The notes beneath the pieces were generated by a model, which was given only the letters and a program-made list of their open reading frames with translations, did no database searches and had not been told where the DNA came from. Shown piece after piece: positions 1-7,318 of a stretch of 29,211 bases of DNA (position 1 is the stretch's first letter; each line of letters starts with the position of its first letter). The DNA is taken from positions 1 through 29,211 of the forward strand of contig JAKACL010000003.1 in assembly GCA_021821425.1 (NCBI GenBank), in the 5' to 3' direction. A program made the position numbers and the translations under genes. Source of the DNA: Pseudomonadota bacterium (GTDB taxonomy: Bacteria; Pseudomonadota; Gammaproteobacteria; Burkholderiales; Thiobacillaceae).

Positions 1-81
1 TTCGCCGCCAAGGACACGATCCGCGTTGATGCGAAGGGCGGGGTGTTCAGCTTCGAAAAGGCGGTCGCGCAAGCCGCCTGA
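1..81 (+). CDS. clpB: Probable ClpB C-terminus (partial, 5' end outside window)
   Basis: Frame 1 is open from the window edge to TGA at 79-81 and encodes 26 residues beginning FAAKDTIRVDAKGG and ending with two alanines. The pattern 'K-D-x-I-x-V-D-x-x-x-G-x-F-x-F' resembles the extreme C-terminus of betaproteobacterial ClpB, the ATP-dependent disaggregase that works with DnaK. Only the tail is visible, so no catalytic motif can be checked. A hairpin with a T-rich tail follows within 50 bases, so this gene appears to end its own transcription unit. Another protein with a similar tail is possible. Confidence 0.5.
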   Translation, partial: FAAKDTIRVDAKGGVFSFEKAVAQAA

Positions 82-105
82 TCAAGCGGGACAGGACGAG
101 GCAGC

Positions 106-129
106 GGCGGGATGTCCGCCTTCTTTATT
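106..129 (+). terminator. Rho-independent terminator after the clpB-like gene
   Basis: GGCGG (106-110) pairs with CCGCC (116-120) across a 5-base loop and is followed directly by TTCTTTATT. This is a short GC-rich stem with a T-rich tail, placed 25 bases after the stop codon at 81. It would separate the upstream gene from the polysaccharide locus. Confidence 0.55.
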
Positions 130-548
130 CAGGGGGATGTACTGACGGGCTTCGGCAGATGCACCGTTCACAGCCACCCCTCATCGTGCCGTTGGTAGTG
201 AGGGTGGCGCCAGTCTGACCTGGCATGGCGCTCAGCATCCCGCCGCGAACGAGCGTCGCTCTAAAATCGTTTGCCCGTGTCAACTGGCTGGCGTGCGGTG
301 GTGCACGCACCTCCAAAATCAGTGCAATATCTGATTCAACCTGCCCTACCCTCCTTTCGAAGTCGCCACGCCAACCGGGCCAGACAGGCTGGTCCGCCTG
401 TCGAATGACTCCGTTCGTCGCTGACCGGCGACATGGATGCCACACCGTAACGTATTGTTTTCGCGAATGGTTTCCAGCGAGTATTCCGGCTGTCCGGGTT
501 TTATGTCGCTTCCTGTAGACAATTGACCGCATCTGCGGCGCGAAACAG

Positions 549-592
549 CCCCGCTCAATTGAATCCCTGTCCCCGCTCAATTGAATCCCTGT
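549..592. repeat. Exact 22-bp tandem duplication
   Basis: Two adjacent identical 22-base units, 549-570 and 571-592, each beginning CCCCGCTCAATTGAATCC and ending CTGT. Each contains the palindrome TCAATTGA. On the minus strand the unit reads as GGGGACAG-type sequence with the run GGGATTCAATTGAG, reminiscent of intergenic repeats seen near REP-associated transposase genes. That link is inference; no transposase is visible here. Confidence 0.8.
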
Positions 593-617
593 CTGTTTAT
601 TAAGAAGATTTTCTGGT

Positions 618-633
618 TGGTACGTCTCCTGCT
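618..633 (+). promoter_or_regulatory. Candidate sigma-54 (-24/-12) promoter of the eps/gum locus
   Basis: The sequence TGGTACGTCTCCTGCT matches the RpoN consensus TGGCACG-N4-TTGCW at all but two fixed positions. The invariant GG and GC are present and correctly spaced. It lies about 300 bases before the epsB start on the same strand. Related betaproteobacterial exopolysaccharide/exosortase loci are often controlled by RpoN with PrsK/PrsR-type regulators, so the site fits its context. No enhancer site was identified. Confidence 0.45.
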
Positions 634-784
634 TATCATCCTGCGGAGCGATCCATATCCGGTTTTTGCTGCGGTGCTTTTGTGTTGCGGGCACTGCCTG
701 GCGCGGAGAATCCTTGAGACCGGCTCCTGGATCCCCTCTAGATGACGCTTTTGAATGCACGCTCACCCCAGGAGTCCATTTGCA

Positions 785-892
785 ATGCCCAACATCAAGC
801 AACATTTCCAAGGTAAAAGACTGGGCGTGGCCATCCGCTGCGCTGGCGTCATCGTCCCGGGTTGCTCCTGTTCGATGGGCCCATTGGGTTGA
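785..892 (+). CDS. Possible 35-residue small ORF in the leader
   Basis: ATG at 785 is preceded by AGGAG at 770-774 (10-base spacing). The frame runs 35 codons to TGA at 890-892, 37 bases before epsB. The product starts MPNIKQHFQGKRLG and has a Cys-containing, mildly hydrophobic second half. It resembles no family I know. Its only support is the Shine-Dalgarno sequence and its place just before an operon; it may be a leader peptide or chance. Confidence 0.2.
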   Translation: MPNIKQHFQGKRLGVAIRCAGVIVPGCSCSMGPLG

Positions 893-929
893 TTGGCTGA
901 ACGGCGTAAGTAAACATTAAGGCTCCAAA

Positions 930-2321
930 ATGTTTGGTGGTTATGAACATCCGGCTTTGAGTTTGGCTAAACGGCTGGTCAATCCTCTGATTGTTTTTCT
1001 TTCGCTCGTGGCTGCCGCAGCGCTCGAGCAGCAGAAATTCGACGGGCTGCATTTGCTGCTTGGCATACTGGCATTCCTGGTGGCATCTCAAGTATTTGAC
1101 GGATTTGAGTTTTTTGAGTCGCCGGTTTCCGCACGGCGCGGCAACGCGATATATGCGATCAACGTGTTAATCGCCTGGATGATGGTGCTTGGCATAGTGG
1201 GCACCATCGGGATGCTGAGCGGGATTGTGGGAGATTACAACGCCAGGGTCTTGGGGTGGTGGGCGTTGATCACGCCCTGGTTGTTGTTCGCGGGACATTC
1301 GCTGGTGCGCGGATACCTGGAAGTGTTGCGCGGACAGGGCAACATCCGGCGTTCGGTCATCGTGGGCGCCAACGAACTGGGGCGCAAACTGGCCGACAGG
1401 ATTCATCAACAGCGTAGCCTGATGATGCGGGTCGAGGCCTTTTTCGACGACCGTTCCGGAAATCGCTGCGAGAACGAACTGAAAAACGTTACGTTCGGCG
1501 GAATTGATGACGTGCCCCGGTATGTTGCGGAGCATGAGATCGACCTGGTCTATATCACGCTCCCCTTGTTCGATCATCCGCGCGTAGTGGATCTGGTCAA
1601 CTCGCTCAGGGATACCACGGCATCGATTTATTTTGTGCCCGACGTATTCATTTTCGATCTGGTCCAGGCACGGCTGGACAATGTGAACGGTATTCCGGTC
1701 ATCTCCGTGTTCGAGACCCCGTTGACTGGAATCAATGCTGTTCAGAAACGCGTTTTCGATATTGTGGCAGCCAGCCTGATTTTGCTGGCTGTAGCACCCG
1801 TGATGATGCTTATCGCGATGCTGGTGAAAGCCACCTCGAAAGGCCCGGTGATTTTCAAGCAACGTCGGTATGGCGTGGACGGGGATGAAATCCTGGTCTA
1901 CAAATTCCGTTCGATGAGCGTGTGCGAAGACAGTCAGATCGTCACGCAGGCGACCCAGAATGATGCGCGCGTGACCCGCGTCGGTGCCATCTTGCGCCGC
2001 ACTTCATTGGACGAGTTGCCGCAATTCTTCAACGTTCTGCAAGGCACGATGAGTATCGTCGGGCCGCGTCCGCATGCAGTAGCCCATAACGAGCATTATC
2101 GCAAACTGATCCATGGCTATATGTGGCGTCACAAGGTCAAGCCGGGTATTACCGGCTGGGCGCAAATCAATGGCTATCGCGGCGAGACCGACACCATCGA
2201 CAAGATGGAAGGGCGCGTGATTCACGACATTGCCTACCTGAAAAGCTGGTCGTTATGGCTGGATCTGACCATCATTTTGAAGACCATGCGGCTGGTTCTG
2301 AAAGACTCCCGGGCTTATTGA
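930..2321 (+). CDS. epsB: Undecaprenyl-phosphate glucose phosphotransferase (EpsB/GumD type)
   Basis: 463-residue membrane enzyme that would transfer glucose-1-phosphate from UDP-glucose to undecaprenyl phosphate, the first step of repeat-unit assembly. The N-terminal third has about four to five hydrophobic helices. A nucleotide-fold-like segment [13 protein letters not shown] begins near residue 143. The C-terminal bacterial sugar transferase domain begins with the membrane segment after [10 protein letters not shown] (about 273). It contains FKQRRYG, the signature [20 protein letters not shown] (about 358-377) and [16 protein letters not shown] (about 404). Length and layout are usual for the GumD/WcaJ/EpsB group. 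ATG 930 has AAGG upstream. It is the first gene of the locus; sugar specificity for glucose is inferred from the gumM, gumH, gumK and gumI relatives downstream. Confidence 0.93.
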   Translation: MFGGYEHPALSLAKRLVNPLIVFLSLVAAAALEQQKFDGLHLLLGILAFLVASQVFDGFEFFESPVSARRGNAIYAINVLIAWMMVLGIVGTIGMLSGIVGDYNARVLGWWALITPWLLFAGHSLVRGYLEVLRGQGNIRRSVIVGANELGRKLADRIHQQRSLMMRVEAFFDDRSGNRCENELKNVTFGGIDDVPRYVAEHEIDLVYITLPLFDHPRVVDLVNSLRDTTASIYFVPDVFIFDLVQARLDNVNGIPVISVFETPLTGINAVQKRVFDIVAASLILLAVAPVMMLIAMLVKATSKGPVIFKQRRYGVDGDEILVYKFRSMSVCEDSQIVTQATQNDARVTRVGAILRRTSLDELPQFFNVLQGTMSIVGPRPHAVAHNEHYRKLIHGYMWRHKVKPGITGWAQINGYRGETDTIDKMEGRVIHDIAYLKSWSLWLDLTIILKTMRLVLKDSRAY

Positions 2322-2383
2322 AGGCGGAGCCTTGAAGCTGGCCGCGTAACCGGGATTGTCCGACAGGGCAGCCGAGGCGGCCA

Positions 2384-2480
2384 GGTAGGGTGGGCGCAGC
2401 CCACGCGGAACCTTGCTTGCGTAGTCGTGGCGGCTGACGGAATACGTTGTGGCGGTGGGCTGCGTCCGCGCTGCACACTC
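2384..2480. repeat. Intergenic palindromic element (GTGGGC...GCCCAC type)
   Basis: The epsB-to-small-gene gap (2322-2545) contains GTAGGGTGGGCGCAGCCCAC at its left arm, itself a GTGGGC-GCA-GCCCAC hairpin followed by GCGG. About 45 bases later a right arm contains GGTGGGCTGCG, which is complementary to CGCAGCCCAC of the left arm. The two arms thus form a larger imperfect inverted repeat. Elements of this look recur between genes in many beta- and gammaproteobacteria. Limits are approximate. Confidence 0.55.
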
Positions 2481-2545
2481 AAGCCTGGAAGCCGGCCCGG
2501 TTTATTGAAAAAGGTTTCATTGCAACGGAGAAACGGAGAAAGGAT

Positions 2546-2881
2546 ATGCGATTGAAAATAGCTGACCCCATCGGGAAGTTTGCCTGGTCGCTGGCGATTC
2601 TGGCCGCTTCGCTGTCGAGCGGAAGTGTGGCATCCGTCCAGCGTGCCGTAACGACAGATATGGACATGAGCCGACTCCCTGCGGCAAGGGCTGTTTCCTA
2701 TGGCGCGCCCGTCTATTACGCATCTCCCCGGGCAGTGCGGGAGGGCGCGTCGCTCCCGGGGACATCGAGCGTTTCAGTCGCCCCGGAAGTTGATGGCTGG
2801 ACCCTGCTCGCCGCGATCCTGGGCCTGATCAGCATGCGTTTGTGGCGTGGCGAAAAAAGAAAGCTGCCGGTCATCAAGTGA
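2546..2881 (+). CDS. Small secreted protein with exosortase-type (PEP-CTERM-like) C-terminal signal
   Basis: 111 residues from ATG 2546, which has a strong Shine-Dalgarno sequence (GGAGAAAGG) just upstream. Residues about 10-30 form a signal peptide (hydrophobic core FAWSLAILAASL, small residues SGSVAS). The middle is low complexity, rich in A, S, Y and P. The C-terminus carries PEVDGW (80-85), a hydrophobic stretch (about 86-97) and a basic end RLWRGEKRK (98-106). This is the three-part layout of exosortase sorting signals, although the motif is PEV and not PEP. It lies between epsB and epsL. No exosortase gene is seen in the window. Function unknown; a surface-anchored partner of the polysaccharide is inferred. 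Confidence 0.7.
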   Translation: MRLKIADPIGKFAWSLAILAASLSSGSVASVQRAVTTDMDMSRLPAARAVSYGAPVYYASPRAVREGASLPGTSSVSVAPEVDGWTLLAAILGLISMRLWRGEKRKLPVIK

Positions 2882-2897
2882 GCAGTCCCCTTCACAC

Positions 2898-4115
2898 ATG
2901 CGACCTTTGAATCCCACTGAAACGCTGGCCTTGCTGGTTGCACTGAGCGTGATGTCGAGCCCGTCCCCTGCAGAGGATAACGAGGATACCTTCACGCCGT
3001 ATGTGCGCGGGCTATATGGCTACGACAGCAACCTGTTCCGCCTGCAAAACGACCAGGAGGCCAACGCCGTACTGGGCAGCACGGATACGGCCGAGTCTTT
3101 TTACACGCTGGCAGCCGGCATGGATATGAACCTTCGCGTCAGCCGCCAGATCATCAGGGCGCATGCTGAATACAATCAGACGTGGTTCAGCAAATACAGC
3201 CTGCTGGATTACGATGGCCGCGATGCCTATTTGAAATGGGATTGGCTGGTGGGGAATGCGACAAAAGGCGACGTCGGTATTGCGGAAACACTCACCCAGG
3301 CAAGTTACACCAACGTCAAGAAGCCGGTCAGCAATCTGATACGCACCCGCCAGCGTTTTTTTCACGCCGCAACGAAACTGGATAACCGGTGGCAAGTGAA
3401 GTTCGGCGCGGAAAGAGTCGATACGGATAACGATGCGTCGGTTCAGCAGGCGCTGGATGCCACGGTGGATACTGTGAATGCGGGCGTGCAGTACACCAGC
3501 AACAAGGGCTCGACGGTGGAGTTGATCAGCCGGCGCAGCGATGGCGAGTATCCAAATCGACAGCTTGTGGGGCTGGCCCCCATCGATAACGATTATCTGC
3601 AATGGGATAACGGCGTCGCCATCGTCTGGGCGCCTTCTGGTAAAACACAGGTATCCGGCAAGCTGAACTACACCCAGCGCAACTACGCAGAAGTGCCGCA
3701 GCGCGACTTTTCCGGATTGACCGGGCTTCTGGCGATGGATTGGATGGTGACCGGAAAAACCACGTTGAGGGCGTCGCTTCATCGTGACATCGGCGCGCTG
3801 GAAAACGATACGGCAAGCTATACCCTGAACCAGGGCATCGCATTCGGCGCCGACTGGAAGCCCACCGCCAAGCTTACATTCAACGCGCAACTCCGCCATG
3901 ACGACATCTCTTATGCAGGCGATCCGGGCTTTGTGCTGTCGACGGCCCCGGCCAGAGAGGATCGGCTCACCACTGCGCAGGCCGGAATGCAGTATTCAGT
4001 ATTGCGCAACACGACGCTCGGTCTGGTCTTGAAAAGAGGGGTACGCGATTCCAGTGAGGCGTTCTCCAGTTATCGATACAACAGCGCCCTGATCAACCTG
4101 CGCAGCGAGTTTTGA
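2898..4115 (+). CDS. epsL: Outer-membrane beta-barrel polysaccharide protein EpsL
   Basis: 405 residues from ATG 2898. An upstream in-frame GTG at 2847 is less likely because only the ATG start puts a signal peptide at the N-terminus (LALLVALSVMSSPSPAED). The mature protein alternates polar and hydrophobic residues with many aromatic positions. It has repeated strand-turn-strand stretches such as YVRGLYGYDSNLFRL and ends in NLRSEF, a terminal phenylalanine as in barrel proteins. This fits the EpsL family found with exosortase B-type exopolysaccharide clusters, thought to help polysaccharide cross the outer membrane. Its exact role is not established. It starts 17 bases after the small secreted protein and precedes epsE. 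Confidence 0.8.
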   Translation: MRPLNPTETLALLVALSVMSSPSPAEDNEDTFTPYVRGLYGYDSNLFRLQNDQEANAVLGSTDTAESFYTLAAGMDMNLRVSRQIIRAHAEYNQTWFSKYSLLDYDGRDAYLKWDWLVGNATKGDVGIAETLTQASYTNVKKPVSNLIRTRQRFFHAATKLDNRWQVKFGAERVDTDNDASVQQALDATVDTVNAGVQYTSNKGSTVELISRRSDGEYPNRQLVGLAPIDNDYLQWDNGVAIVWAPSGKTQVSGKLNYTQRNYAEVPQRDFSGLTGLLAMDWMVTGKTTLRASLHRDIGALENDTASYTLNQGIAFGADWKPTAKLTFNAQLRHDDISYAGDPGFVLSTAPAREDRLTTAQAGMQYSVLRNTTLGLVLKRGVRDSSEAFSSYRYNSALINLRSEF

Positions 4116-4182
4116 TTATCCGGCATTGGGAGATGACATCAATATGCTGCGTCCCGTTTCAGATTTGAATGGAAGGATTTTT

Positions 4183-4968
4183 ATGAAATCTATTTTTTAT
4201 GCCCTGGCCGTGATGCTGACTGCATTTGCCTTGCCTGTGGCGGCGATGGATTACCGCCTGGGGAGCGGGGACCTTGTTCACGTCACGGTGTACGACCATC
4301 CCGAATTGCAGCTGGAGACCAGCGTGGATGAGCACGGCAAAATCGATTTCCCGCTGATAGGTAGGGTTACGGTAGCGGGGGAGAGTCCCAGCACTGCACA
4401 GCGGCTCATTGCGGAAGCTCTGGAAAAAGGCGGCTTCATCAAGAAGCCGCAGGTCAACCTCATCGTCAAGGCCTATCGCAGCAAACAGGTTTCGGTCCTG
4501 GGACAGGTCAACAAACCCGGAAAATATCCCCTGGAGACCACCAGCACGATTTCAGACCTGCTTGCGCAAGCGGGCGGCGTGACCCTGGAGGGGGCCGACG
4601 AGGTCACGCTGATCCGGAACCAGGATGGCAAGTCGCAGCGAACCCGCATCGATACCAAGTCGCTGTTCCAGGACGGGCAAGTTGACTTGAACCATCAGGT
4701 CATGGGCGGCGACGTTATTTTCGTGCCGCGCGCCGCGGTGTTTTACATCTATGGCGAAGTGCAGAAACCGGGGGCATTCCGGCTGGAAAAAAACATGAAC
4801 GTGATGCAGGCCCTGTCGCTGGGCGGCGGAATCACGCAGCGCGGTACGCAGAAAGGCATCAAGATTCGCAGACAGGGCGAGGATGGTCGGCCAGTGGAAC
4901 TCAAGGCCGCGTTGACAGACCCGGTGCAGGAGGGGGATGTGGTGTATGTCAAGGAAAGTCTGTTTTAA
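4183..4968 (+). CDS. epsE: Polysaccharide export protein EpsE (OPX family, Wza/GumB-like)
   Basis: 261 residues from ATG 4183, chosen because GGAAGG lies just before it and a signal peptide (MKSIFYALAVMLTAFALPV) follows directly; earlier in-frame starts would bury that signal. The Poly_export domain begins at MDYRLGSGDLVHVTVYDHPE (about 22-41). Two SLBB domains follow, beginning near KQVSVLGQVNKPGKY and AVFYIYGEVQKPGAF. No lipobox cysteine is present, and the C-terminal amphipathic helix of Wza that spans the outer membrane is not apparent, so another protein may form the outer-membrane pore. EpsL next door is the obvious candidate. Works with EpsF and EpsG. Confidence 0.9.
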   Translation: MKSIFYALAVMLTAFALPVAAMDYRLGSGDLVHVTVYDHPELQLETSVDEHGKIDFPLIGRVTVAGESPSTAQRLIAEALEKGGFIKKPQVNLIVKAYRSKQVSVLGQVNKPGKYPLETTSTISDLLAQAGGVTLEGADEVTLIRNQDGKSQRTRIDTKSLFQDGQVDLNHQVMGGDVIFVPRAAVFYIYGEVQKPGAFRLEKNMNVMQALSLGGGITQRGTQKGIKIRRQGEDGRPVELKAALTDPVQEGDVVYVKESLF

Positions 4969-4992
4969 CAGCCAGCCGGAGGCCGCCCAGCC

Positions 4993-6417
4993 ATGAATAT
5001 CCTGCAATTCCTGTTGATCCTCAAAGCGCACGCGAAGCTGATTCTGCTCACGCTGATACTCAGCGTGGCGCTGGTCGGCGGCATCAGCCTGCTGCTGCCC
5101 AAAGCCTACACGTCCACCGCCTCGCTGGTGGTGAATGTGCGCGGCGCGGATCCGGTGACCGGCCAGGCCATGCAAAGTCAGCAGATCGCCGGATATCTGG
5201 CGACCCAGGTGGACGTGATACGAAGCCCAAGCGTGGCGCTGAAAGTGGTCGACGATCTCAAGCTGGCCGAAGAGGCGGCGTTCAAGCGGCAATTCCAGCG
5301 CGAGGTGACGGACCAGATCTCGATTCGCGAGTGGTTGGCCAATGCGCTGTTGAGAAATCTGGAGGCGAAGCCGTCAGGCGGAAGCAATGTGCTCTATGTC
5401 ACCTATAAGAGCGACAATCCGTCAAGGGCTGCGCAGCTGGCCAATGCCTTTGTGCAGGCTTATATCCAAACCAATCTGGAACTCAAGACGCAGCCTGCAA
5501 AGCAGACGGCGGCGTGGTACAACGAGCAGCTGGCGGTGTTGCGCAACAATCTGGAAAAAAGCCAGGAAAAGCTGTCCCGCCACCAGCAAAGCAAAGGCAT
5601 TGTTTCGCTCGACGAAAAGCTGGACATCGAAACGGCCCGGCTGGCCGAACTCTCCAGCCAGATGGTGGCGGCGCAGGGACAGACATACGACAGCCTGTCG
5701 ATACAGAATAACGCCAGCAGCGCGTCGGCCGGGGTCATGAGCAATCCGGTAATACAGGGACTCAAGGGCGAACTGGCCAGAAGCGAGTCCAAGCTCAGCC
5801 AGCTGTCGCAACGTGTGGGCAATAACCATCCCGAGTACATACGCGCCGAGGCAGAGGTGAACAGCTTGCGGGAAAAACTGGCGGGCGAGACCAATATGAC
5901 GCGACAAAGCATCAATAACACGCTGAGCGTGGCGCGCCAGCGCGAAGGGGAATTGCGAGCGGCCTTGGCGGCCCAAAAGGCAAAAGTGCTGGCGCTCAAT
6001 GCGAACCGGGATGCGGGTTCCGTGCTCGCGCGCGAAGTCGAAAGCGCGCAGCGTATCTACGATCAGGCGCTTGAGCGCTTCAGCCAGACTCAACTGGAGG
6101 GACATGCCGGCCAAACCGAGATATCGGTACTGAGTTCAGCCGCCGTCCCGCTTGCGCCTTCGACGCCCAACGTGCGTCTGAATGTGGCGCTGTCGGTGAT
6201 TTTCGGGATTTTACTGGGCGTGGGCCTGGCGGTGATCAGGGAAATGCTGAACCGGCGCGTGCGTTCCATCTACGACGTGGTTGCCGTGCTGGATATTCCG
6301 GTGCTGGGCGTGCTGTCGGCAGGGAAGAAATCGCGGCGCTTGCCGCCACGTTCCCGGCGTCGCTTGCCTGGCCTGAGCGGCCCCATGCCGTCTCTCCAGA
6401 AGGAGCCCAGATTATGA
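4993..6417 (+). CDS. epsF: Chain-length determinant / polysaccharide co-polymerase EpsF (Wzz/GumC-like)
   Basis: 474-residue inner-membrane protein. The first transmembrane helix is at about 14-36, inside a Wzz domain. A long periplasmic coiled-coil region follows (about 170-360, rich in E, K, Q and L). A second membrane helix lies at about 396-416 (LNVALSVIFGILLGVGLAVI). The short cytoplasmic tail is basic and proline-rich, a likely contact for the partner kinase. It would set polymer length and link the flippase/polymerase to the EpsE channel. GGAGG lies before ATG 4993. Its TGA overlaps the epsG ATG (ATGA at 6414-6417), pointing to translational coupling. Confidence 0.9.
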   Translation: MNILQFLLILKAHAKLILLTLILSVALVGGISLLLPKAYTSTASLVVNVRGADPVTGQAMQSQQIAGYLATQVDVIRSPSVALKVVDDLKLAEEAAFKRQFQREVTDQISIREWLANALLRNLEAKPSGGSNVLYVTYKSDNPSRAAQLANAFVQAYIQTNLELKTQPAKQTAAWYNEQLAVLRNNLEKSQEKLSRHQQSKGIVSLDEKLDIETARLAELSSQMVAAQGQTYDSLSIQNNASSASAGVMSNPVIQGLKGELARSESKLSQLSQRVGNNHPEYIRAEAEVNSLREKLAGETNMTRQSINNTLSVARQREGELRAALAAQKAKVLALNANRDAGSVLAREVESAQRIYDQALERFSQTQLEGHAGQTEISVLSSAAVPLAPSTPNVRLNVALSVIFGILLGVGLAVIREMLNRRVRSIYDVVAVLDIPVLGVLSAGKKSRRLPPRSRRRLPGLSGPMPSLQKEPRL

Positions 6418-7313
6418 AGCCCCTCAATACCATCCATCTCATCGATGACGAGATGTCCCCCGAGAACAAGGCGCCGAGCGTCGGCAGGCTGTTGCGGGAC
6501 GCCGGCAAACTGGCATCGGCGGATGTCGAGCGTGTCATGCTGCTGCAGAAAACCGAAAACCTGCGTTTTGGCGAAGCGGCCATCAGGCTTGGATTGATTA
6601 GCGAAGCCGATTTGCAACAAGTGCTCTCGCGTCAGTTCGATTATCCAAATTTGCTGCCCGGAGAAGGACAGTTCGACCCCGACCTGATTGCCGTCTATGA
6701 ACCTTTTGGGCTTCAGGCAGAGCAACTGCGGGCGTTACGCAGCCAGCTGATGATGCGATGGTTTTCGAACGGCCACAAGATGCTGACGATCGCGGGCATC
6801 AATGCGGGGGATGGCGCGAGTTATCTGGCCGCCAATCTGGCAGTGATGTTTTCCCAATTGGGTGAGCGGACATTGTTGATCGATGCGGATCTGCGCAAGC
6901 CGCGCCAGCATGTGTTGTTTAACTTGGGGAATCGTGCGGGCCTGTCCGAGTTGCTGGCGGGACGCGTCGAGATGTCCGTGGCGAACCGCATTCCCATTTT
7001 GTCCACCTTGCCCGCTTTCCCTAACCTCGCGGTACTGACCGCGGGCGCGGTTCCGCCCAATCCGGCAGAGTTGCTATCCCGTACTGCCACGCCCACCAAG
7101 TTCAAGGGCCTGGCCGAGCATTACGATGTGATCCTGATCGATACATCGGCAGCGCACGGCAGCGCCGATGCGGCGGTGGTTGCGGCGCGCACCGGCGCGG
7201 CGTTGCTGGTGCTGCGGCAGAATCACACCCAGCTTGCCGCTGCTGCCGCGTTTCAGGCCAATCTGGCGAGTGCAGGCGCGGTCATGCTGGGCACGGTATT
7301 GAACCAGTTCTAG
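6414..7313 (+). CDS. epsG: EpsG, Wzc-like tyrosine-kinase/ParA-type ATPase with MshEN-like N-terminus
   Basis: 299 residues. Residues 22-45 and 51-74 are two 24-residue units matching RLGxxLxxxGxI-x4-LxxxLxxQ. They are separated by exactly five residues (KTENL), the tandem layout of the MshEN domain; the first Arg of unit one is Ser here. The C-terminal half is a BY-kinase/ParA fold: P-loop-like GINAGDGAS (128-136), Walker A' LLIDADLR (154-161) and Walker B VILIDTS (239-245). The usual P-loop lysine position is alanine (A135). There is no tyrosine-rich tail. Partner of EpsF, coupled by a 4-base overlap. Whether it is an active kinase is uncertain. Confidence 0.87.
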   Translation: MKPLNTIHLIDDEMSPENKAPSVGRLLRDAGKLASADVERVMLLQKTENLRFGEAAIRLGLISEADLQQVLSRQFDYPNLLPGEGQFDPDLIAVYEPFGLQAEQLRALRSQLMMRWFSNGHKMLTIAGINAGDGASYLAANLAVMFSQLGERTLLIDADLRKPRQHVLFNLGNRAGLSELLAGRVEMSVANRIPILSTLPAFPNLAVLTAGAVPPNPAELLSRTATPTKFKGLAEHYDVILIDTSAAHGSADAAVVAARTGAALLVLRQNHTQLAAAAAFQANLASAGAVMLGTVLNQF

Positions 7314-7318
7314 CCTCC

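Larger units (their letters stand above)
130..929. other. Long gene-poor leader upstream of the polysaccharide locus
   Basis: About 800 bases without a convincing gene. The longest open frame, on the minus strand (125-811), has no recognisable domain and a composition unlike its neighbours, and I take it as chance. The stretch holds the 22-bp tandem repeat at 549-592, a sigma-54-like promoter at 618-633 and a possible 35-codon reading frame at 785-892. The part from 130 to 540 shows nothing I can name; it may be remains of a mobile element. Confidence 0.5.

Noticed and set aside
125..811. 228-codon minus-strand open frame upstream of epsB
   Set aside because: No recognisable domain, odd composition, spans the tandem repeat and the promoter candidate; most likely chance or fragment sequence.
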